A DNA stretch of 64,000 bases from Sporomusa acidovorans (GCF_900101845.1 NZ_FNAM01000022.1:1-64000); one strand, 5' to 3'. Numbered from the stretch's first letter, positions 41,560-52,639 are shown. Translations and numbers: made by a program. Notes: a model not told the origin generated them from the sequence alone.

Positions 41560-43524
41560 ATGAACAAGAAATGTAAACAAAAAAGTACACTCTTAGCACT
41601 GATGGTGGGACTGACGCTGTCTTCGCTAAATTTTACTGCCGCGACAGCAGACGAGGACCCGACTTTTGACTTGGATCAGGTAGTCGTTACGGCTACTAAA
41701 ACGGAGAAAAAGGTCAAGGAAGTACCGGTAGCCGTAGAGATTATTACCAGAGAAGAAATGGACAAGAAAAATATTAAGCGTGTAGACGATGCCCTGAAAA
41801 ATATTACCGGTGTCTATGTTCAGCAAGGTAAAGGTATTATGGGCGGAGCGAGTACAGATAAAATTGTCATGCGGGGATTTGGCTCGCAAAAACAAGTGCT
41901 TGTTATGATTGACGGTCAACCGATTAATGAAGGTTATAATGGCGGGGTTAGTTTAGCGAATATACCTACGGACAATATTGATAGAATTGAGGTAATTAAA
42001 GGCCCGGCATCGGCGTTGTATGGTTCTAATGCGATGGGCGGTGTTATCAATATCATCACCCAAGATAAAGCCAAGCAAGAGACGATAATTCGCAGCGGTA
42101 TCGGCGGCCAGGGAACAAATAGTCAATCTGTTTACACCAGTGGCAGTGCCGGTAATTTTGATTACTTCATTACAGCGCAAAGAACCTCTGCCGATGGATA
42201 TGTAACCAATCCCGGCAACCCTGCGCAAGGCGACAATGGAATGAAGAGAGAACTGCTTGATGGTAAATTGGTCTATCATGTGGATGATCATAGCAAGATA
42301 AGCCTGTCCGGGGGGAGCAACAACTTTAAATATTTCTATAAGGGTATTACTGACCGTGGGGAGTCAAATGAAGATAGCTGGACATTAAGCTATGAAAATA
42401 AACTAAATAGCACTAGTTCTCTAAAACTAAGCTATGGCGAAAAAAAAGTAGATTATTGGTATGTGTCTAGCGGCAGTTATACCGCTAATCCTTCTAAAAC
42501 CACCCAGGGAGAAGTCCAATATGATTTTAAGCTAAGGGACAAAGATTCGCTTACTGTTGGCTATTCATATCGAACAGAGCAGGCAAATTCTTTTGCCAAA
42601 GCTGCAAATATTGGAGGAAAAACCGAAACTGACTCCTTCTATTTGCAGGATGAACACAAGGTAAATGATAGTACCATGCTTTATTTGGGTGGACGGTATG
42701 ACAACTGGCGGTTCTATGACGGGTATACCACTGTAAATAGTAAGGGGACTACTAATCAAATTCCGGAAAGCAAGGAAAACAGCTTTAATCCTAAAGTAGG
42801 GGTAGTTCATAAGGTTAATGACAAATTGACACTGCGTTCTTCTATCGGTACGGCATTCCGGGCACCTAATGAGTACGAATTGGCTAAAGACTGGGTAAAC
42901 GGCAGTACGATTTATAAATGCAATCCCGGTTTGCAACCTGAAAAAAGCACGAACTATGAGTTGGGCTTTGATTATCAGGCAGATAAAACACTGCTGGCTA
43001 AGATGAGTATTTTTCACAGTAACGTTACGGACGCCATTGGTCTGAAATCAACGAAATCAGGGGCGACAACCGTAAAGCAATACATTAATTCGGATAAGGT
43101 AAGAATCAATGGCTTGGAGTTTGGCTTGACTAAGCAGTTGAGCGATGCTTGGAGTAGTTTTGTTAATTATACATATACTGATGCGAAAATAGTAAAAAGT
43201 GCCATAGCGCCTGAAGATATAGGCGAACAACTTGCCGACGTTCCCAAACATATGTTTAATATTGGCGTTAATTATTCGGCAGGCCGTTGGCAAGGCAGTC
43301 TAACCGGCAATTATCAAAGTAACTCCAACGAGCCGGGTAAACAAGGACAAAAAGGGTATGGTACCAACGAATCCCATTTTATTGTAGATACGAAGGTATC
43401 GTATAAAATGACGAAAGATACTAGTATTTCCCTTAGCGTAGACAATCTGTTTGATAAAAAATACTATGTATATTACTTGGCCGCACCCCGGACAGCTTAT
43501 CTGGAACTCACTCATAAATTTTAA
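41560..43524 (+). CDS. TonB-dependent outer-membrane receptor 2 (BtuB/heme-receptor type)
   Basis: 654 residues: signal peptide (MVGLTLSSLNFTAATADED), TonB box FDLDQVVVTATKTEK, plug with VPVAVEIITREEMDKK, VMRGFGSQKQVLVMIDGQPI and VIKGPASALYGSNAMGGVINIIT, and a barrel ending in an aromatic strand (AYLELTHKF). ATG at 41560 with GGAGG. It heads the operon with a FecBCD-type importer and CobN/ChlID/ChlI chelatase, so cobalamin-like compounds, heme or another metal tetrapyrrole are the likely ligands. It is paralogous to receptor 3 at 59553-61532. Confidence 0.93.
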   Translation: MNKKCKQKSTLLALMVGLTLSSLNFTAATADEDPTFDLDQVVVTATKTEKKVKEVPVAVEIITREEMDKKNIKRVDDALKNITGVYVQQGKGIMGGASTDKIVMRGFGSQKQVLVMIDGQPINEGYNGGVSLANIPTDNIDRIEVIKGPASALYGSNAMGGVINIITQDKAKQETIIRSGIGGQGTNSQSVYTSGSAGNFDYFITAQRTSADGYVTNPGNPAQGDNGMKRELLDGKLVYHVDDHSKISLSGGSNNFKYFYKGITDRGESNEDSWTLSYENKLNSTSSLKLSYGEKKVDYWYVSSGSYTANPSKTTQGEVQYDFKLRDKDSLTVGYSYRTEQANSFAKAANIGGKTETDSFYLQDEHKVNDSTMLYLGGRYDNWRFYDGYTTVNSKGTTNQIPESKENSFNPKVGVVHKVNDKLTLRSSIGTAFRAPNEYELAKDWVNGSTIYKCNPGLQPEKSTNYELGFDYQADKTLLAKMSIFHSNVTDAIGLKSTKSGATTVKQYINSDKVRINGLEFGLTKQLSDAWSSFVNYTYTDAKIVKSAIAPEDIGEQLADVPKHMFNIGVNYSAGRWQGSLTGNYQSNSNEPGKQGQKGYGTNESHFIVDTKVSYKMTKDTSISLSVDNLFDKKYYVYYLAAPRTAYLELTHKF

Positions 43525-43627
43525 GGATTATCGTTAAACAGTTACATAAGTTTTGGCAATTAAGAGGTTGTTTTATTTTTGAGAATGTTTTCATTGATTT
43601 ATAAGATACCAAGGAAGGTGAGGAATT

Positions 43628-44734
43628 TTGCCGGAAATCAGCAGCAGCATTTGTGCTCAGGACGGTGCAGCAAAACTCAAAGCGATCTATGTCAGGCAGA
43701 CAGGAAAAAAATATGTCATTTTAGTATTCCTTGTTTTGCTGCTGACAACGCTGGCCTTGTTTTCTATTTCGATTGGCACAGCTTCGATCAGTGTCGGTGA
43801 TGTAGTGAAGGCTATCAGCAATAAGGTGCTCCCTACGCAATACGAATATGCCAACAATCTGGCTGATACGATTGTTATGAAACTCAGGTTTCCGCGTGTT
43901 CTGTTGGCTGTTCTTACCGGGATCAGCCTGGCTGGTGCGGGCGCTGTTATGCAGGGCATTCTCCACAATCCGCTGGTCAGTCCTTATACGTTAGGGATGT
44001 CGGGGGCGGCGTCCTTAGGTGCAGCCATTGCCATTGTGCTGGGGAAAGGCGTATTTGGCAGCATTTTTGACAGTATGGGCCCCTATTTTATTGCTTTTAA
44101 TGCATTTATTTTCGGGTTTGTTACCATCTTTGTCATTATCGGCTTTGCCCGGATGAAGGGCGGTTCACCGGCTACCCTGGTACTGGCCGGGGTTGCTCTA
44201 GGCTATATTTTCTCTGCCGGGGTATCGGCTTTGAAGTATTTTTCCAATAATGACGCTTTAAAAGACCTTGTTGTCTGGCTGATGGGCGGTATGTGGGGCG
44301 CAACCTGGCAGTCGGTGGGGTTATTAGTGCCTATTGTAACTATCTGTATGCTGATTTTGCTAAGTTTTTCCTGGGACATGAATGCGCTTGCGGCCGGCGA
44401 AGCCGTGGCATCCAATCTGGGGGTGGATATCAAACGCCTGCAGTTTATCTGCCTCACGGTGGTGACGCTGGCCGCCTCCGCTACCGTGGCGTTTACCGGT
44501 ATTATCGGCTTTATCGGCCTGATTGCGCCGCACATATCCCGGATGCTCATCGGCAGTGACAACCGTTTTTTAATTCCCTGCTCCTGTATCATGGGGGCGC
44601 TCATTTTGCTTTGTGCCGATACCGTGGGCCGAACGATCATTTCGCCTGTCGAGATTCCGGTCGGGATTGTGACCGGTTTGCTGGGCGGTCCCTATTTTCT
44701 CTATATGCTTTTAAAGAAAAAACAATTTAGTTGA
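43628..44734 (+). CDS. FecCD/BtuC-type ABC transporter permease
   Basis: 368 residues with about nine or ten membrane segments and family motifs LRFPRVLLAVLTGISLAGAGAVMQGILHNPLVSPYTLGMSGAASLG and FIGLIAPHISRMLIGSDNRFLIPCS. It forms a homodimeric channel, as in BtuCD, since only one permease gene is present. TTG start close behind GGTGAGG. It passes the receptor-2 cargo from the periplasm into the cytoplasm. Confidence 0.93.
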   Translation: MPEISSSICAQDGAAKLKAIYVRQTGKKYVILVFLVLLLTTLALFSISIGTASISVGDVVKAISNKVLPTQYEYANNLADTIVMKLRFPRVLLAVLTGISLAGAGAVMQGILHNPLVSPYTLGMSGAASLGAAIAIVLGKGVFGSIFDSMGPYFIAFNAFIFGFVTIFVIIGFARMKGGSPATLVLAGVALGYIFSAGVSALKYFSNNDALKDLVVWLMGGMWGATWQSVGLLVPIVTICMLILLSFSWDMNALAAGEAVASNLGVDIKRLQFICLTVVTLAASATVAFTGIIGFIGLIAPHISRMLIGSDNRFLIPCSCIMGALILLCADTVGRTIISPVEIPVGIVTGLLGGPYFLYMLLKKKQFS

Positions 44735-44760
44735 AAATCCGCAACATAAGGGTGGGAACC

Positions 44761-45528
44761 ATGAATATTGCCGTGCAGAATGTCTGCTTTTCTTATAACA
44801 GTCATCCTCTGTTACAGGACGTGAGCCTGAATGTACAGCAGGGTCAGGTTGTCAGTATCGTTGGGCCTAACGGCGCAGGCAAATCCACACTGTTAAAATG
44901 TATGGCCCGCTTATTGAAACCGCAAGCAGGTGCAGTGCATTTAGACGGCAGGGATATTGCCGGGAAAAATTCGCGTGAACTGGCAAAAGCGCTGGGGTAT
45001 GTGCCGCAAAACACCGGCGATGTTTTCACATTTACCGTTCTGGAAACCGTATTGATGGGCAGAAAACCGCATGTTGTCTGGGAAGTCGGCGATGAGGATT
45101 TCCGGGTGGTTACACAGGTTATGCATTTTTTAGGTATAGAAAATTTGGCCGAGCGGCCGCTTGATCAGCTAAGCGGCGGACAAAAGCAAAAAGTGTTTGT
45201 CGCCCGGGCATTGGCCCAGCAGCCGGCGATATTTCTGTTTGACGAACCGACAAGCAACCTTGATGTCAGACATCAACTGGAGGTTTTTGCCACCATTAAG
45301 CAATTGGCGGCGAACGAAGGGCGGACGGTTATTGTGGTGGTTCATGATCTGAATCTGGCAGCCCGGTTTTCCGATACTATGGTGATGTTGAAACAAGGCT
45401 CAGTCTATGCGGCGGGAAAACCGGCTGAAGTAATTACGGAAGACAATATTCGGGACGTGTATCATGTTTCAGTTGCAGTTATGGAAACGAAATACGGCCG
45501 GTATGTTGTACCCATTGAGCCGCTATAA
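44761..45528 (+). CDS. ABC transporter ATPase, FecE/BtuD type
   Basis: 255 residues. Walker A GPNGAGKST, Q-loop region VPQNTGDVFTFTVLETVLMGRKPH, signature LSGGQKQKVFVARALAQQ, Walker B IFLFDEPTSNLD and switch histidine VVVHDLNLA. Drives the permease encoded just upstream. I use the ATG at 44761 with GGGTGGG upstream; an earlier in-frame TTG overlaps the permease stop. Confidence 0.93.
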   Translation: MNIAVQNVCFSYNSHPLLQDVSLNVQQGQVVSIVGPNGAGKSTLLKCMARLLKPQAGAVHLDGRDIAGKNSRELAKALGYVPQNTGDVFTFTVLETVLMGRKPHVVWEVGDEDFRVVTQVMHFLGIENLAERPLDQLSGGQKQKVFVARALAQQPAIFLFDEPTSNLDVRHQLEVFATIKQLAANEGRTVIVVVHDLNLAARFSDTMVMLKQGSVYAAGKPAEVITEDNIRDVYHVSVAVMETKYGRYVVPIEPL

Positions 45529-45576
45529 ACAGCGACAGCATAAAAACCCGCCGTTATTGAGGAAAGGAAGTAAAAA

Positions 45577-46635
45577 ATGGCCAAAAACGTAATTTGGATA
45601 GGTCTGGCAATTATTTTGGCAGGGCTGTTTGTAACAGGCTGTGGCCGGACAGAAACGGCAAAACAACAAGCTGTCAGTGGTTCGGCAGCCGGAGCAACCA
45701 TCAAAGACTCGACAGGCAGAGAGATCAAGATCCCGGCGAAACTGCAGCGGGTAATTGTGTTAAATTCCTCAACCTTTAATGTGATTACAGCCATTGGCGC
45801 GGCTGATGCCGTTATCGGCGTAAATGACAGCACGCAGCAAACCGAGCCGGCGGCAGCCAAGCTGGCGGTTTTCGGCACGTTCAGGCAGCCGAATGTGGAA
45901 AAAATAATCGAGGCCAGGCCGGATGCGGTGCTTGGAACCAGCAATATCAACCCGGCGCAGGTCAAACAACTGGAAGATGCGGGTATTACGGTACTATTTT
46001 TTGAGTTGTATCTGCCATCCATTTTGCAGGAAGAAATTTTTACCTTAGGAAAACTATTTAACAAGGAAGCCGAGGCCCAAAAGTATGCTGACTTCATAAT
46101 GAGATATCAACAGCTTATTGAAGACCGGGTGAAGGATATTAACCCCCAGGATAAAGCGACTGTGTATTTTGAGGGCTATGGCGATTATTCCACTGTGGCT
46201 AAGGGAACAGGCGGTGATGAACTGGTCAACAGGGCCGGCGGCATTAACATTGCCGGTCAGGAAAATGTAAAATACCCCAAAGTCAGCGCCGAGTGGGTAT
46301 TGCAAAAAAAACCCCGGGTTATTGTGAAAACGGTTTCCAGCAATAGCCGGGCAATGGGAGAAGGCTATACGGACAGGACGGCCGTGAAGGCTGTTTATGA
46401 CAAGGTGATCTCCCGGCCCGGCTGGAACGAGCTGGCAGCGGTAAAGAATAATAAAGTGATCTTGCTGGCACAGGACATCGGCACGACGCCGGAAGGCAGC
46501 ATTATTGGTATGCTATATATGGTAAAAACGATGTACCCGGACAGATTTTCGGACATTGATCCTTATGAAATTTATAAACAGATGAAAAAAGAGTTTTATC
46601 ATGTTGCGGCAAAAGGGATTATTATTTATCCCTGA
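45577..46635 (+). CDS. Periplasmic binding lipoprotein, FecB/BtuF type
   Basis: 352 residues: lipobox FVTGC (Cys near 23), then a class III binding protein with IKDSTGREIKIPAKLQRVIVLN, VNDSTQQTEPAAAKL, IEARPDAVLGTSNINPAQVKQLEDAGI and a final lobe with VISRPGWNELAAVKNNKVILL. It binds the imported chelate after outer-membrane passage and hands it to the permease. ATG with AGGAAAGGAAG. The ABC genes come in the order permease, ATPase, binding protein. Confidence 0.9.
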   Translation: MAKNVIWIGLAIILAGLFVTGCGRTETAKQQAVSGSAAGATIKDSTGREIKIPAKLQRVIVLNSSTFNVITAIGAADAVIGVNDSTQQTEPAAAKLAVFGTFRQPNVEKIIEARPDAVLGTSNINPAQVKQLEDAGITVLFFELYLPSILQEEIFTLGKLFNKEAEAQKYADFIMRYQQLIEDRVKDINPQDKATVYFEGYGDYSTVAKGTGGDELVNRAGGINIAGQENVKYPKVSAEWVLQKKPRVIVKTVSSNSRAMGEGYTDRTAVKAVYDKVISRPGWNELAAVKNNKVILLAQDIGTTPEGSIIGMLYMVKTMYPDRFSDIDPYEIYKQMKKEFYHVAAKGIIIYP

Positions 46636-46688
46636 TAGTTGGCAAGCGAGGTTTATGTTAGTTACTATTCTCTATAGGGGGAAATGCT

Positions 46689-49600
46689 GTGTACAAAATC
46701 GGGGCAATTATGTGGACAAGTTATATGGTGCCTTTAGCGGCGGCAGCCAGGGAGATTGCCGGCTTAGAACTTAAGATGTGCAGTATGCGTGACCTGGAAG
46801 ATAGCGGATACCGGGAAGAATTTTTCCGGTATCTGCAAAAAGAGGCTGACGCGCTGCTGATGTTTCCCTCTACGAACGGTATTTGGGAAGAAATAGCCGG
46901 CGATATCCGTAAGATAACAGCACACAGGCCAACAATCGCTTTTGGCTATGATCCGGGTTTGCTGGCCTACAATACCGTTGACGCGGAAATAGCGCTGACC
47001 GTACAACGTTACTTGACAATTGGCGGTCAGGAAAATGCGAAGAATGCCCTGCTGTATATCATGAAAGAGGTTTTGGGTGCTGCCGTAGCGATTGCTCCGC
47101 CGGAAGAAATCGCCTGGCAGGGTATCTACTATCCGGGCAGCGAGGTCTTATATAAAGATATTGACAATTTTATGAACAATTGTCCGGGCTGGCGGCCGGG
47201 CAGGCCCGATGTAGGCATTTTGTTCTACCGTCATTTATGGGTAAATTTTAACACGGAAAGCATTGATGCCCTTGTTAGCGAATTGGATGAGCTGGGGTTG
47301 AATGCCATCCCGGTATTCAGTACCGGACGGCATGATATAGAAACAGGCTCGCGGGATAATGCGTATGTGCTGAAAACTTGTTTTTTCAAAGATAATACCC
47401 CGGTGATTGACTGTCTTATCGATTTGCAATCGTTTCTGCTGGTTAAACAAGGTAAGAACGAGCGGACAGCCAGACCGGCAGGCGAGGAACTGCTGAAACA
47501 ACTGGATGTGCCGATTGTCAAGGCGCTGTTTACTTATGGGAAAACCGCGGCAGAGTGGCGGAGTGACCCGCGGGGAATCGGCGGCGCGACAATGGTCATG
47601 TCGGTTTCCATGCCGGAGATGAACGGGGTGATTGAGCCTACCGTCATTGGCTGTCTGGACAGGATGGTGAACCCGGAAATTGGCGGGTCGCTGGAATATT
47701 ACCGGCCGTTGGCCGGGAGGGTGCAATATTTATGCCGGCGGGTAAAAAAATGGATTCAGCTCCGGCGAAAAAAACCGGCCGAACGTAAGGTGGCATTTAT
47801 TTTACATAACAGTCCCTGCCATGGCGTGGAACTGGCTGTCGGCGGTGCGGCCAATCTGGATTCGCTGGAAAGTGTCGCCCGCATTATGGCGGCCATGCAG
47901 GCAGCCGGGTACTGCATTGAAAATCCACCTGCATCAGGCAAAGAACTGATTGAGCGTATCATGGGGGCGAAAGCCATTTCCGATTTCCGCTGGACACCTA
48001 TTGAGGAGATTGTGCAAAAAGGCGGTGTTATCAAGTATCTGGCAGCAGAGGAGTACCGGCAGTGGTTTGACGCTTTTCCGGCTAAGGTGCAGCAGGCGAT
48101 GATTGATACCTGGGGAAACCCGCCGGGCGAAGAAAAGGACGGCGTTCCTGCTGCCATGGTCTATGATAACAAGATACTGATTACCGGTGTGGAATACGGC
48201 AATGTCGTTGTTTGCTGTCAGCCCAAGCGGGGCTGCGCCGGTCCGCGCTGTGACGGCCAGGTCTGTAAAATCCTGCATGACCCCCAGTGTCCGCCGACGC
48301 ACCAATATGTTGCCACCTACCGGTATCTGGAGAAAATGTGGGGAGCCGATGCGGTGGTTCATGTCGGGACACATGGCAATCTCGAATTTCTGCCGGGTAA
48401 AGCGGTGGGATTGTCGGCGACCTGTTTTCCGGAGGTTGCTTTAGGAACACTGCCGCATTTATATATTTATAATACCGATAATCCGCCGGAAGGCACTATT
48501 GCCAAACGCCGCAGCTACGCAACCCTTGTCGGTCATATGCAGACCGTGATGGTGGAAGCCGCTACCTATGGGAATATTGAGGAGCTGGAACATTTGCTGG
48601 ATCAATATATCCAGGCCAGGCATACCGATCCGGCCCGCAGTCATGAATTGGAACATTTAATTATGGAAAAAGCGGCAGAAGCCAAGCTGACAGAGGATAT
48701 CGGCCAGCAGCACGGCGAGGACGGTGCGGCGGTTGCGGAAAAGCTTCATGGCTTGATTACCAAGCTGAAAACCCGGATGCACCAGGACGGTCTGCATATT
48801 TTCGGCGATATACCGGCAGGCGAACGGCAGGTTAGTTTTATTCAGGCTGTATTGAAGCATGATACCGGGGAAAAGGGAACGCTGACCGGTTTGGTTGTAG
48901 AACTCATGGGACTTGACTATGACGCAGTCAAAGACAACCCGCAATCCTGGAGTGAAGAATTTGGCAAGCCTTACAGTGCGGTACTTGATGCTGCCAACGG
49001 CATGGAAAAAGATTTTGTCCGGACATTTATTGGATGTGCTGCAGAATTCGACCTGCCAGCACTGGTCAGGCAGGTTATGGGTGAGTTGTTGAAAGCGCCC
49101 GGTAAGGTGGACGAGCTGGGCTTTTGGCTGGCTAAGGTCAAGAATATTGCTGACGGTCTTGCTGCTTCCAGAGAGATTGACAGCCTGCTGCATGGTTTTG
49201 ACGGCGGTTACCTGCCCGCCGGACCTTCCGGACTGATTACCAGAGGAAGAGCCGATATTCTGCCGACCGGACGCAATTTTTACAGTGCCGATCCGGAACG
49301 GATTCCGACCAAGGCGGCCTGGAAAGTAGGGCAGAAGCTGGCCGAAGCTTTGATTGCCAAACACAGGAACGATACCGGACGCATTCCGGAAAACTGCGGG
49401 ATGGTGCTGTTTGCCACCGACTGTATGTGGACTGACGGTGAACAGGTGGCGCAAATACTGGCGCTGCTGGGCGTAGAGCCAACTTGGATTGCCGGCGGCA
49501 GGGTAAAAGGTTTCCGGATCATGCCTTTGGCGGAACTGGGACGGCCGAGGATTGATGTTACGCTGCGTATTGGCGGCGTGACCCGCGATTGTTTTCCCGG

Positions 49601-50549
49601 CATGATTGACTATCTGGACGAGGCCATTCGGGCGGTGGCGGAACTTGACGAGCCCTGTGAAAAAAATTACATCAGAAAACACGCCTTGGAACAGCTAGCC
49701 ATGGCCGGAGGGAATACCCCGGAAGCCTGGGAACAGGCGACAGCACGTATTTTTGGCAGCAGGCCGCAAACCTATGGGGCGGGCGTCAGCCTGGCTGTGC
49801 ATGCTTCTGCCTGGAAAACAGAAAAAGACCTGGCAGATATATTCATTGATTGGAGCGGTTATGCCTATGGTAAGAACCGCGGCGGACAAGCGGCGGGTGA
49901 ACAGTTCAAGCGCCAGTTGACTACCGTTGATTTGACCTATAACAAAGCGGCGACAGATGAGTATGATATTTTCGGCTGTTGCTGTCACTTCTCCTATTAT
50001 GGCGGGCTGACGGCTGCCGCCCGCAGTGAGAGCGGCAATGCGGTCAAAACCTATTTCGGTGATACTCGCGATCCGGAACGCCCGGGGGTGACAACTTTAG
50101 CAGAAGAGATTAACAACATTATCCGGGTTAAAATTCTTAATCCAGACTGGATCGAAAGCATGAAGCGTCATGGGTATAAGGGAGCGGGCGATATGGCCAA
50201 ACGCATTACCCATGTTTATGGCTGGGAGGCGACAACCGGCGAGGTGGCCGACTGGGTATTTGACGATTTGGCCAAAACCTATGTGCTGAATGACGCGATG
50301 CGGGAATGGTTTGAGGAGAATAATCCCTGGGCGATGGAGGAGATCAACCGTCGTTTGCTGGAAGCGGCCGAACGGGGTCTGTGGGAAGCCGGGCAGGCTG
50401 TGCTGGAAGAACTTAAGGAAACCTATATGGAAATCGAAGGCTGGATGGAAGAACGTATGGGCGATGTGATTGGAGAATACCAGGGCGGCAGCATTGACAT
50501 TATGACCGCTGCCGACGTTCCGGCCTGGAAGGCTAAGTTGGTTAAATAG
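46689..50549 (+). CDS. cobN: CobN/BchH-family chelatase large subunit
   Basis: 1286 residues, the length of CobN/BchH. It holds the family's HVGTHGNLEFLPGKAVGLS, YNTDNPPEGTIAKRRSYA, LFATDCMWTDGEQVAQILALLGVEP and the C-terminal ITHVYGWEATTGEVADWVFDD. A short cysteine-rich stretch GCAGPRCDGQVCKILHDPQC sits just before the first motif. No signal peptide or membrane segment, so it is cytoplasmic. The family inserts Co2+ or Mg2+ into tetrapyrroles with ChlI/ChlD-type motors; CobN-like HmuS of Bacteroidota is linked to heme iron release. Co-transcription with an importer suggests it handles an imported tetrapyrrole. GTG start. Confidence 0.92.
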   Translation: MYKIGAIMWTSYMVPLAAAAREIAGLELKMCSMRDLEDSGYREEFFRYLQKEADALLMFPSTNGIWEEIAGDIRKITAHRPTIAFGYDPGLLAYNTVDAEIALTVQRYLTIGGQENAKNALLYIMKEVLGAAVAIAPPEEIAWQGIYYPGSEVLYKDIDNFMNNCPGWRPGRPDVGILFYRHLWVNFNTESIDALVSELDELGLNAIPVFSTGRHDIETGSRDNAYVLKTCFFKDNTPVIDCLIDLQSFLLVKQGKNERTARPAGEELLKQLDVPIVKALFTYGKTAAEWRSDPRGIGGATMVMSVSMPEMNGVIEPTVIGCLDRMVNPEIGGSLEYYRPLAGRVQYLCRRVKKWIQLRRKKPAERKVAFILHNSPCHGVELAVGGAANLDSLESVARIMAAMQAAGYCIENPPASGKELIERIMGAKAISDFRWTPIEEIVQKGGVIKYLAAEEYRQWFDAFPAKVQQAMIDTWGNPPGEEKDGVPAAMVYDNKILITGVEYGNVVVCCQPKRGCAGPRCDGQVCKILHDPQCPPTHQYVATYRYLEKMWGADAVVHVGTHGNLEFLPGKAVGLSATCFPEVALGTLPHLYIYNTDNPPEGTIAKRRSYATLVGHMQTVMVEAATYGNIEELEHLLDQYIQARHTDPARSHELEHLIMEKAAEAKLTEDIGQQHGEDGAAVAEKLHGLITKLKTRMHQDGLHIFGDIPAGERQVSFIQAVLKHDTGEKGTLTGLVVELMGLDYDAVKDNPQSWSEEFGKPYSAVLDAANGMEKDFVRTFIGCAAEFDLPALVRQVMGELLKAPGKVDELGFWLAKVKNIADGLAASREIDSLLHGFDGGYLPAGPSGLITRGRADILPTGRNFYSADPERIPTKAAWKVGQKLAEALIAKHRNDTGRIPENCGMVLFATDCMWTDGEQVAQILALLGVEPTWIAGGRVKGFRIMPLAELGRPRIDVTLRIGGVTRDCFPGMIDYLDEAIRAVAELDEPCEKNYIRKHALEQLAMAGGNTPEAWEQATARIFGSRPQTYGAGVSLAVHASAWKTEKDLADIFIDWSGYAYGKNRGGQAAGEQFKRQLTTVDLTYNKAATDEYDIFGCCCHFSYYGGLTAAARSESGNAVKTYFGDTRDPERPGVTTLAEEINNIIRVKILNPDWIESMKRHGYKGAGDMAKRITHVYGWEATTGEVADWVFDDLAKTYVLNDAMREWFEENNPWAMEEINRRLLEAAERGLWEAGQAVLEELKETYMEIEGWMEERMGDVIGEYQGGSIDIMTAADVPAWKAKLVK

Positions 50550-50592
50550 GAACTCGAACGCTGAGGCAATTTAGTGAAATAGAGGCGAGAGT

Positions 50593-52605
50593 ATGGAAAG
50601 ATCAACCAAACAGCGCCGGGTGCTTTATCCTTTTGCGGCTTTGGCGGGGCAGGAGGAGTTACAATTGGGGCTTTTGCTCCATGCTGTTAATCCCCGCCTT
50701 GGCGGGATATTGATACGCGGCGAAAAAGGAACAGCCAAGTCGACGGCTGTCCGGGGACTGGCCGAGATGCTGCCTGACATCCAGGCCGTCGCCGGTTGCC
50801 CCTATCATTGTGATCCGGAGGATAAGAGCAAAGCCTGCGCTGATTGCCGCAGCGATGAGGGAGAGTGGCAAACCTTCGCCATGCCGGTGCCGGTCATCGA
50901 CATTCCGGTATCGGCGACCGAAGACCGGGTAGTGGGCAGTCTGGATTTTGAGCAGGCCATCAAAGCCGGCCGGCGTGCTTTCCTGCCAGGTTTGCTGGGA
51001 GAAGCCAACCGGGGGATTATCTATATTGATGAAATTAACCTCCTGGACGACCATATTGTGGATGTACTCCTGGACGCGGCCGGCAGCGGCCTTAATGTGG
51101 TTGAGCGGGAGGGTATCAGCATCACGCATCCGACCGAATTCATTTTGGTGGGCACGATGAATCCCGAGGAGGGTGACTTGCGGCCGCAGCTTTTGGACCG
51201 GTTTGCCCTTTGTGTGGAAGTGGCCGGCCTTACCGACCGGGAGGCGCGGGTTGAAATTATTAAACGCCGTGAAGCCTTTGAGTCCGATCCGGCCGCTTTC
51301 CGGCAGGAGTGGCAGCCAGAGCAGGACAAGTTGCGCGCGAAAGTAGTTGCCGCCCGAAAGCTGTTACCGGCAGTGGCGGTTCCGGATAAACGGTATGAAA
51401 TGATCAGCCGGCTTTGCACCGAGGCGTACGCTGCCGGCCACCGGGCCGACATCATGCTGGTGCGGGCCGCTGCAGCTTTGGCCGCCTGGCGGGGGCATCA
51501 GGCGATAACCGGGGAGGATGTGCTGGATATTGCGCCGCTGGTACTGGCGCATCGCCGCCGCGAGCCACCGGAGGACGCAGAAACACCGCAGCAGCAACAG
51601 CAGGAACAGCCTGAGCCGCCGGAAGACCAAAGTGACGAGCTGGAGCAGCAGGATAATCCGCCGCCCCCGCCGCCTGGCAATCAGCAGCAAGAGGAGCAGC
51701 AGCAGGACAACAAGGATGACAAAGAAGATAATGATAATAATCAGGAAGCCAGTTCTTCTGCCGAAGTTGTGTTTGCCATTGGTAAACCTTTTGCCATCAA
51801 ACGAATTACCATGGATAAAGACCGCCAGGCCAGACGCGGTTCCGGCAGGCGTTCACGCACCAAAACGGATTCCAGTGTGGGCCGCTATGTTAAGAGTACC
51901 TGCCACCGGGAGCGTGATGACCTGGCGATTGATGCCACGATCAGGGCCGCCGCACCCTTCCAGCGCAGCCGCAAGTCAAACGGTATGGCAGTGGTCATTG
52001 AGACGAGTGATATCCGAGAAAAAGTCAGGGAGAAACGTATCGGCAATTTTATGTTGTTTGTCGTTGATGCCAGCGGTTCCATGGGAGCCAAGCAGCGTAT
52101 GATTGAGACCAAGGGTGCGATCTTGTCTTTATTGCAGGATGCCTATCAAAAGCGTGACCGGGTGGGCATGGTCGCTTTTAAAGGCGATCATGCGGAAGTA
52201 TTGCTGCCGCCAACCAACAGTGTTGAAATGGCGCAAAAATGCCTGGTTGAGCTGCCGGTGGGCGGCAAGACGCCGCTGGCAGCCGGACTTGTTAAAGCGC
52301 AAAAAGTAATCAGACAGCATTTGCAGCGGAGCCCGCATATGCGGCCGATTGTTGTGATTTTGTCTGACGGCAAAGCCAATGTCGCCATGGCGGACGGTAA
52401 GCCGCTGGCCGAAGCCCACCGGGTCGCCGAGAATATGCGCGAAGAATTCGACATTAAATATATTGTGGTTGATACCGAGCAGAAAGGGCTGCTGTCATTT
52501 GGTAAGGCACAGGAACTGGCAGTCCGGCTGGGCGCGGAATACTGCACTATTGACCAGTTGAAAGTGGACGGTTTGGTCGATATTGTGCGCGGCGCGCTTG
52601 CTTAA
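50593..52605 (+). CDS. ChlI-ChlD fusion: AAA+ ATPase with VWA domain (chelatase D-type subunit)
   Basis: 670 residues: AAA+ domain (about 1-330) with [19 protein letters not shown], a four-cysteine insert [17 protein letters not shown], Walker [14 protein letters not shown]; then an acidic, Gln/Pro-rich linker (about 325-390, with a six-proline run); then a VWA/MIDAS domain with [10 protein letters not shown] and [13 protein letters not shown]. It assembles with ChlI hexamers and CobN. In some genomes one chlD gene supplies both subunits by frameshifting; here a separate chlI follows, so that is not required. Confidence 0.9.
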   Translation: MERSTKQRRVLYPFAALAGQEELQLGLLLHAVNPRLGGILIRGEKGTAKSTAVRGLAEMLPDIQAVAGCPYHCDPEDKSKACADCRSDEGEWQTFAMPVPVIDIPVSATEDRVVGSLDFEQAIKAGRRAFLPGLLGEANRGIIYIDEINLLDDHIVDVLLDAAGSGLNVVEREGISITHPTEFILVGTMNPEEGDLRPQLLDRFALCVEVAGLTDREARVEIIKRREAFESDPAAFRQEWQPEQDKLRAKVVAARKLLPAVAVPDKRYEMISRLCTEAYAAGHRADIMLVRAAAALAAWRGHQAITGEDVLDIAPLVLAHRRREPPEDAETPQQQQQEQPEPPEDQSDELEQQDNPPPPPPGNQQQEEQQQDNKDDKEDNDNNQEASSSAEVVFAIGKPFAIKRITMDKDRQARRGSGRRSRTKTDSSVGRYVKSTCHRERDDLAIDATIRAAAPFQRSRKSNGMAVVIETSDIREKVREKRIGNFMLFVVDASGSMGAKQRMIETKGAILSLLQDAYQKRDRVGMVAFKGDHAEVLLPPTNSVEMAQKCLVELPVGGKTPLAAGLVKAQKVIRQHLQRSPHMRPIVVILSDGKANVAMADGKPLAEAHRVAENMREEFDIKYIVVDTEQKGLLSFGKAQELAVRLGAEYCTIDQLKVDGLVDIVRGALA

Positions 52606-52639
52606 TGAAAGAATTGTCAGGGAAAAGAGGAGAAATACG

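Noticed and set aside
48657..49682. 341-codon minus-strand open frame inside cobN
   Set aside because: Antisense shadow of a GC-richer gene with strong family motifs on the plus strand; no ribosome site or recognisable domains.
51498..51680. Gly/Ser/Cys-rich minus-strand frame
   Set aside because: Reverse translation of the Pro/Gln-rich linker codons of the ChlD-type gene.
50593..52605. Programmed frameshift in the ChlI-ChlD fusion to make a short subunit
   Set aside because: Known for some chlD genes, but no convincing slippery heptamer was seen in the linker and a separate chlI gene follows.
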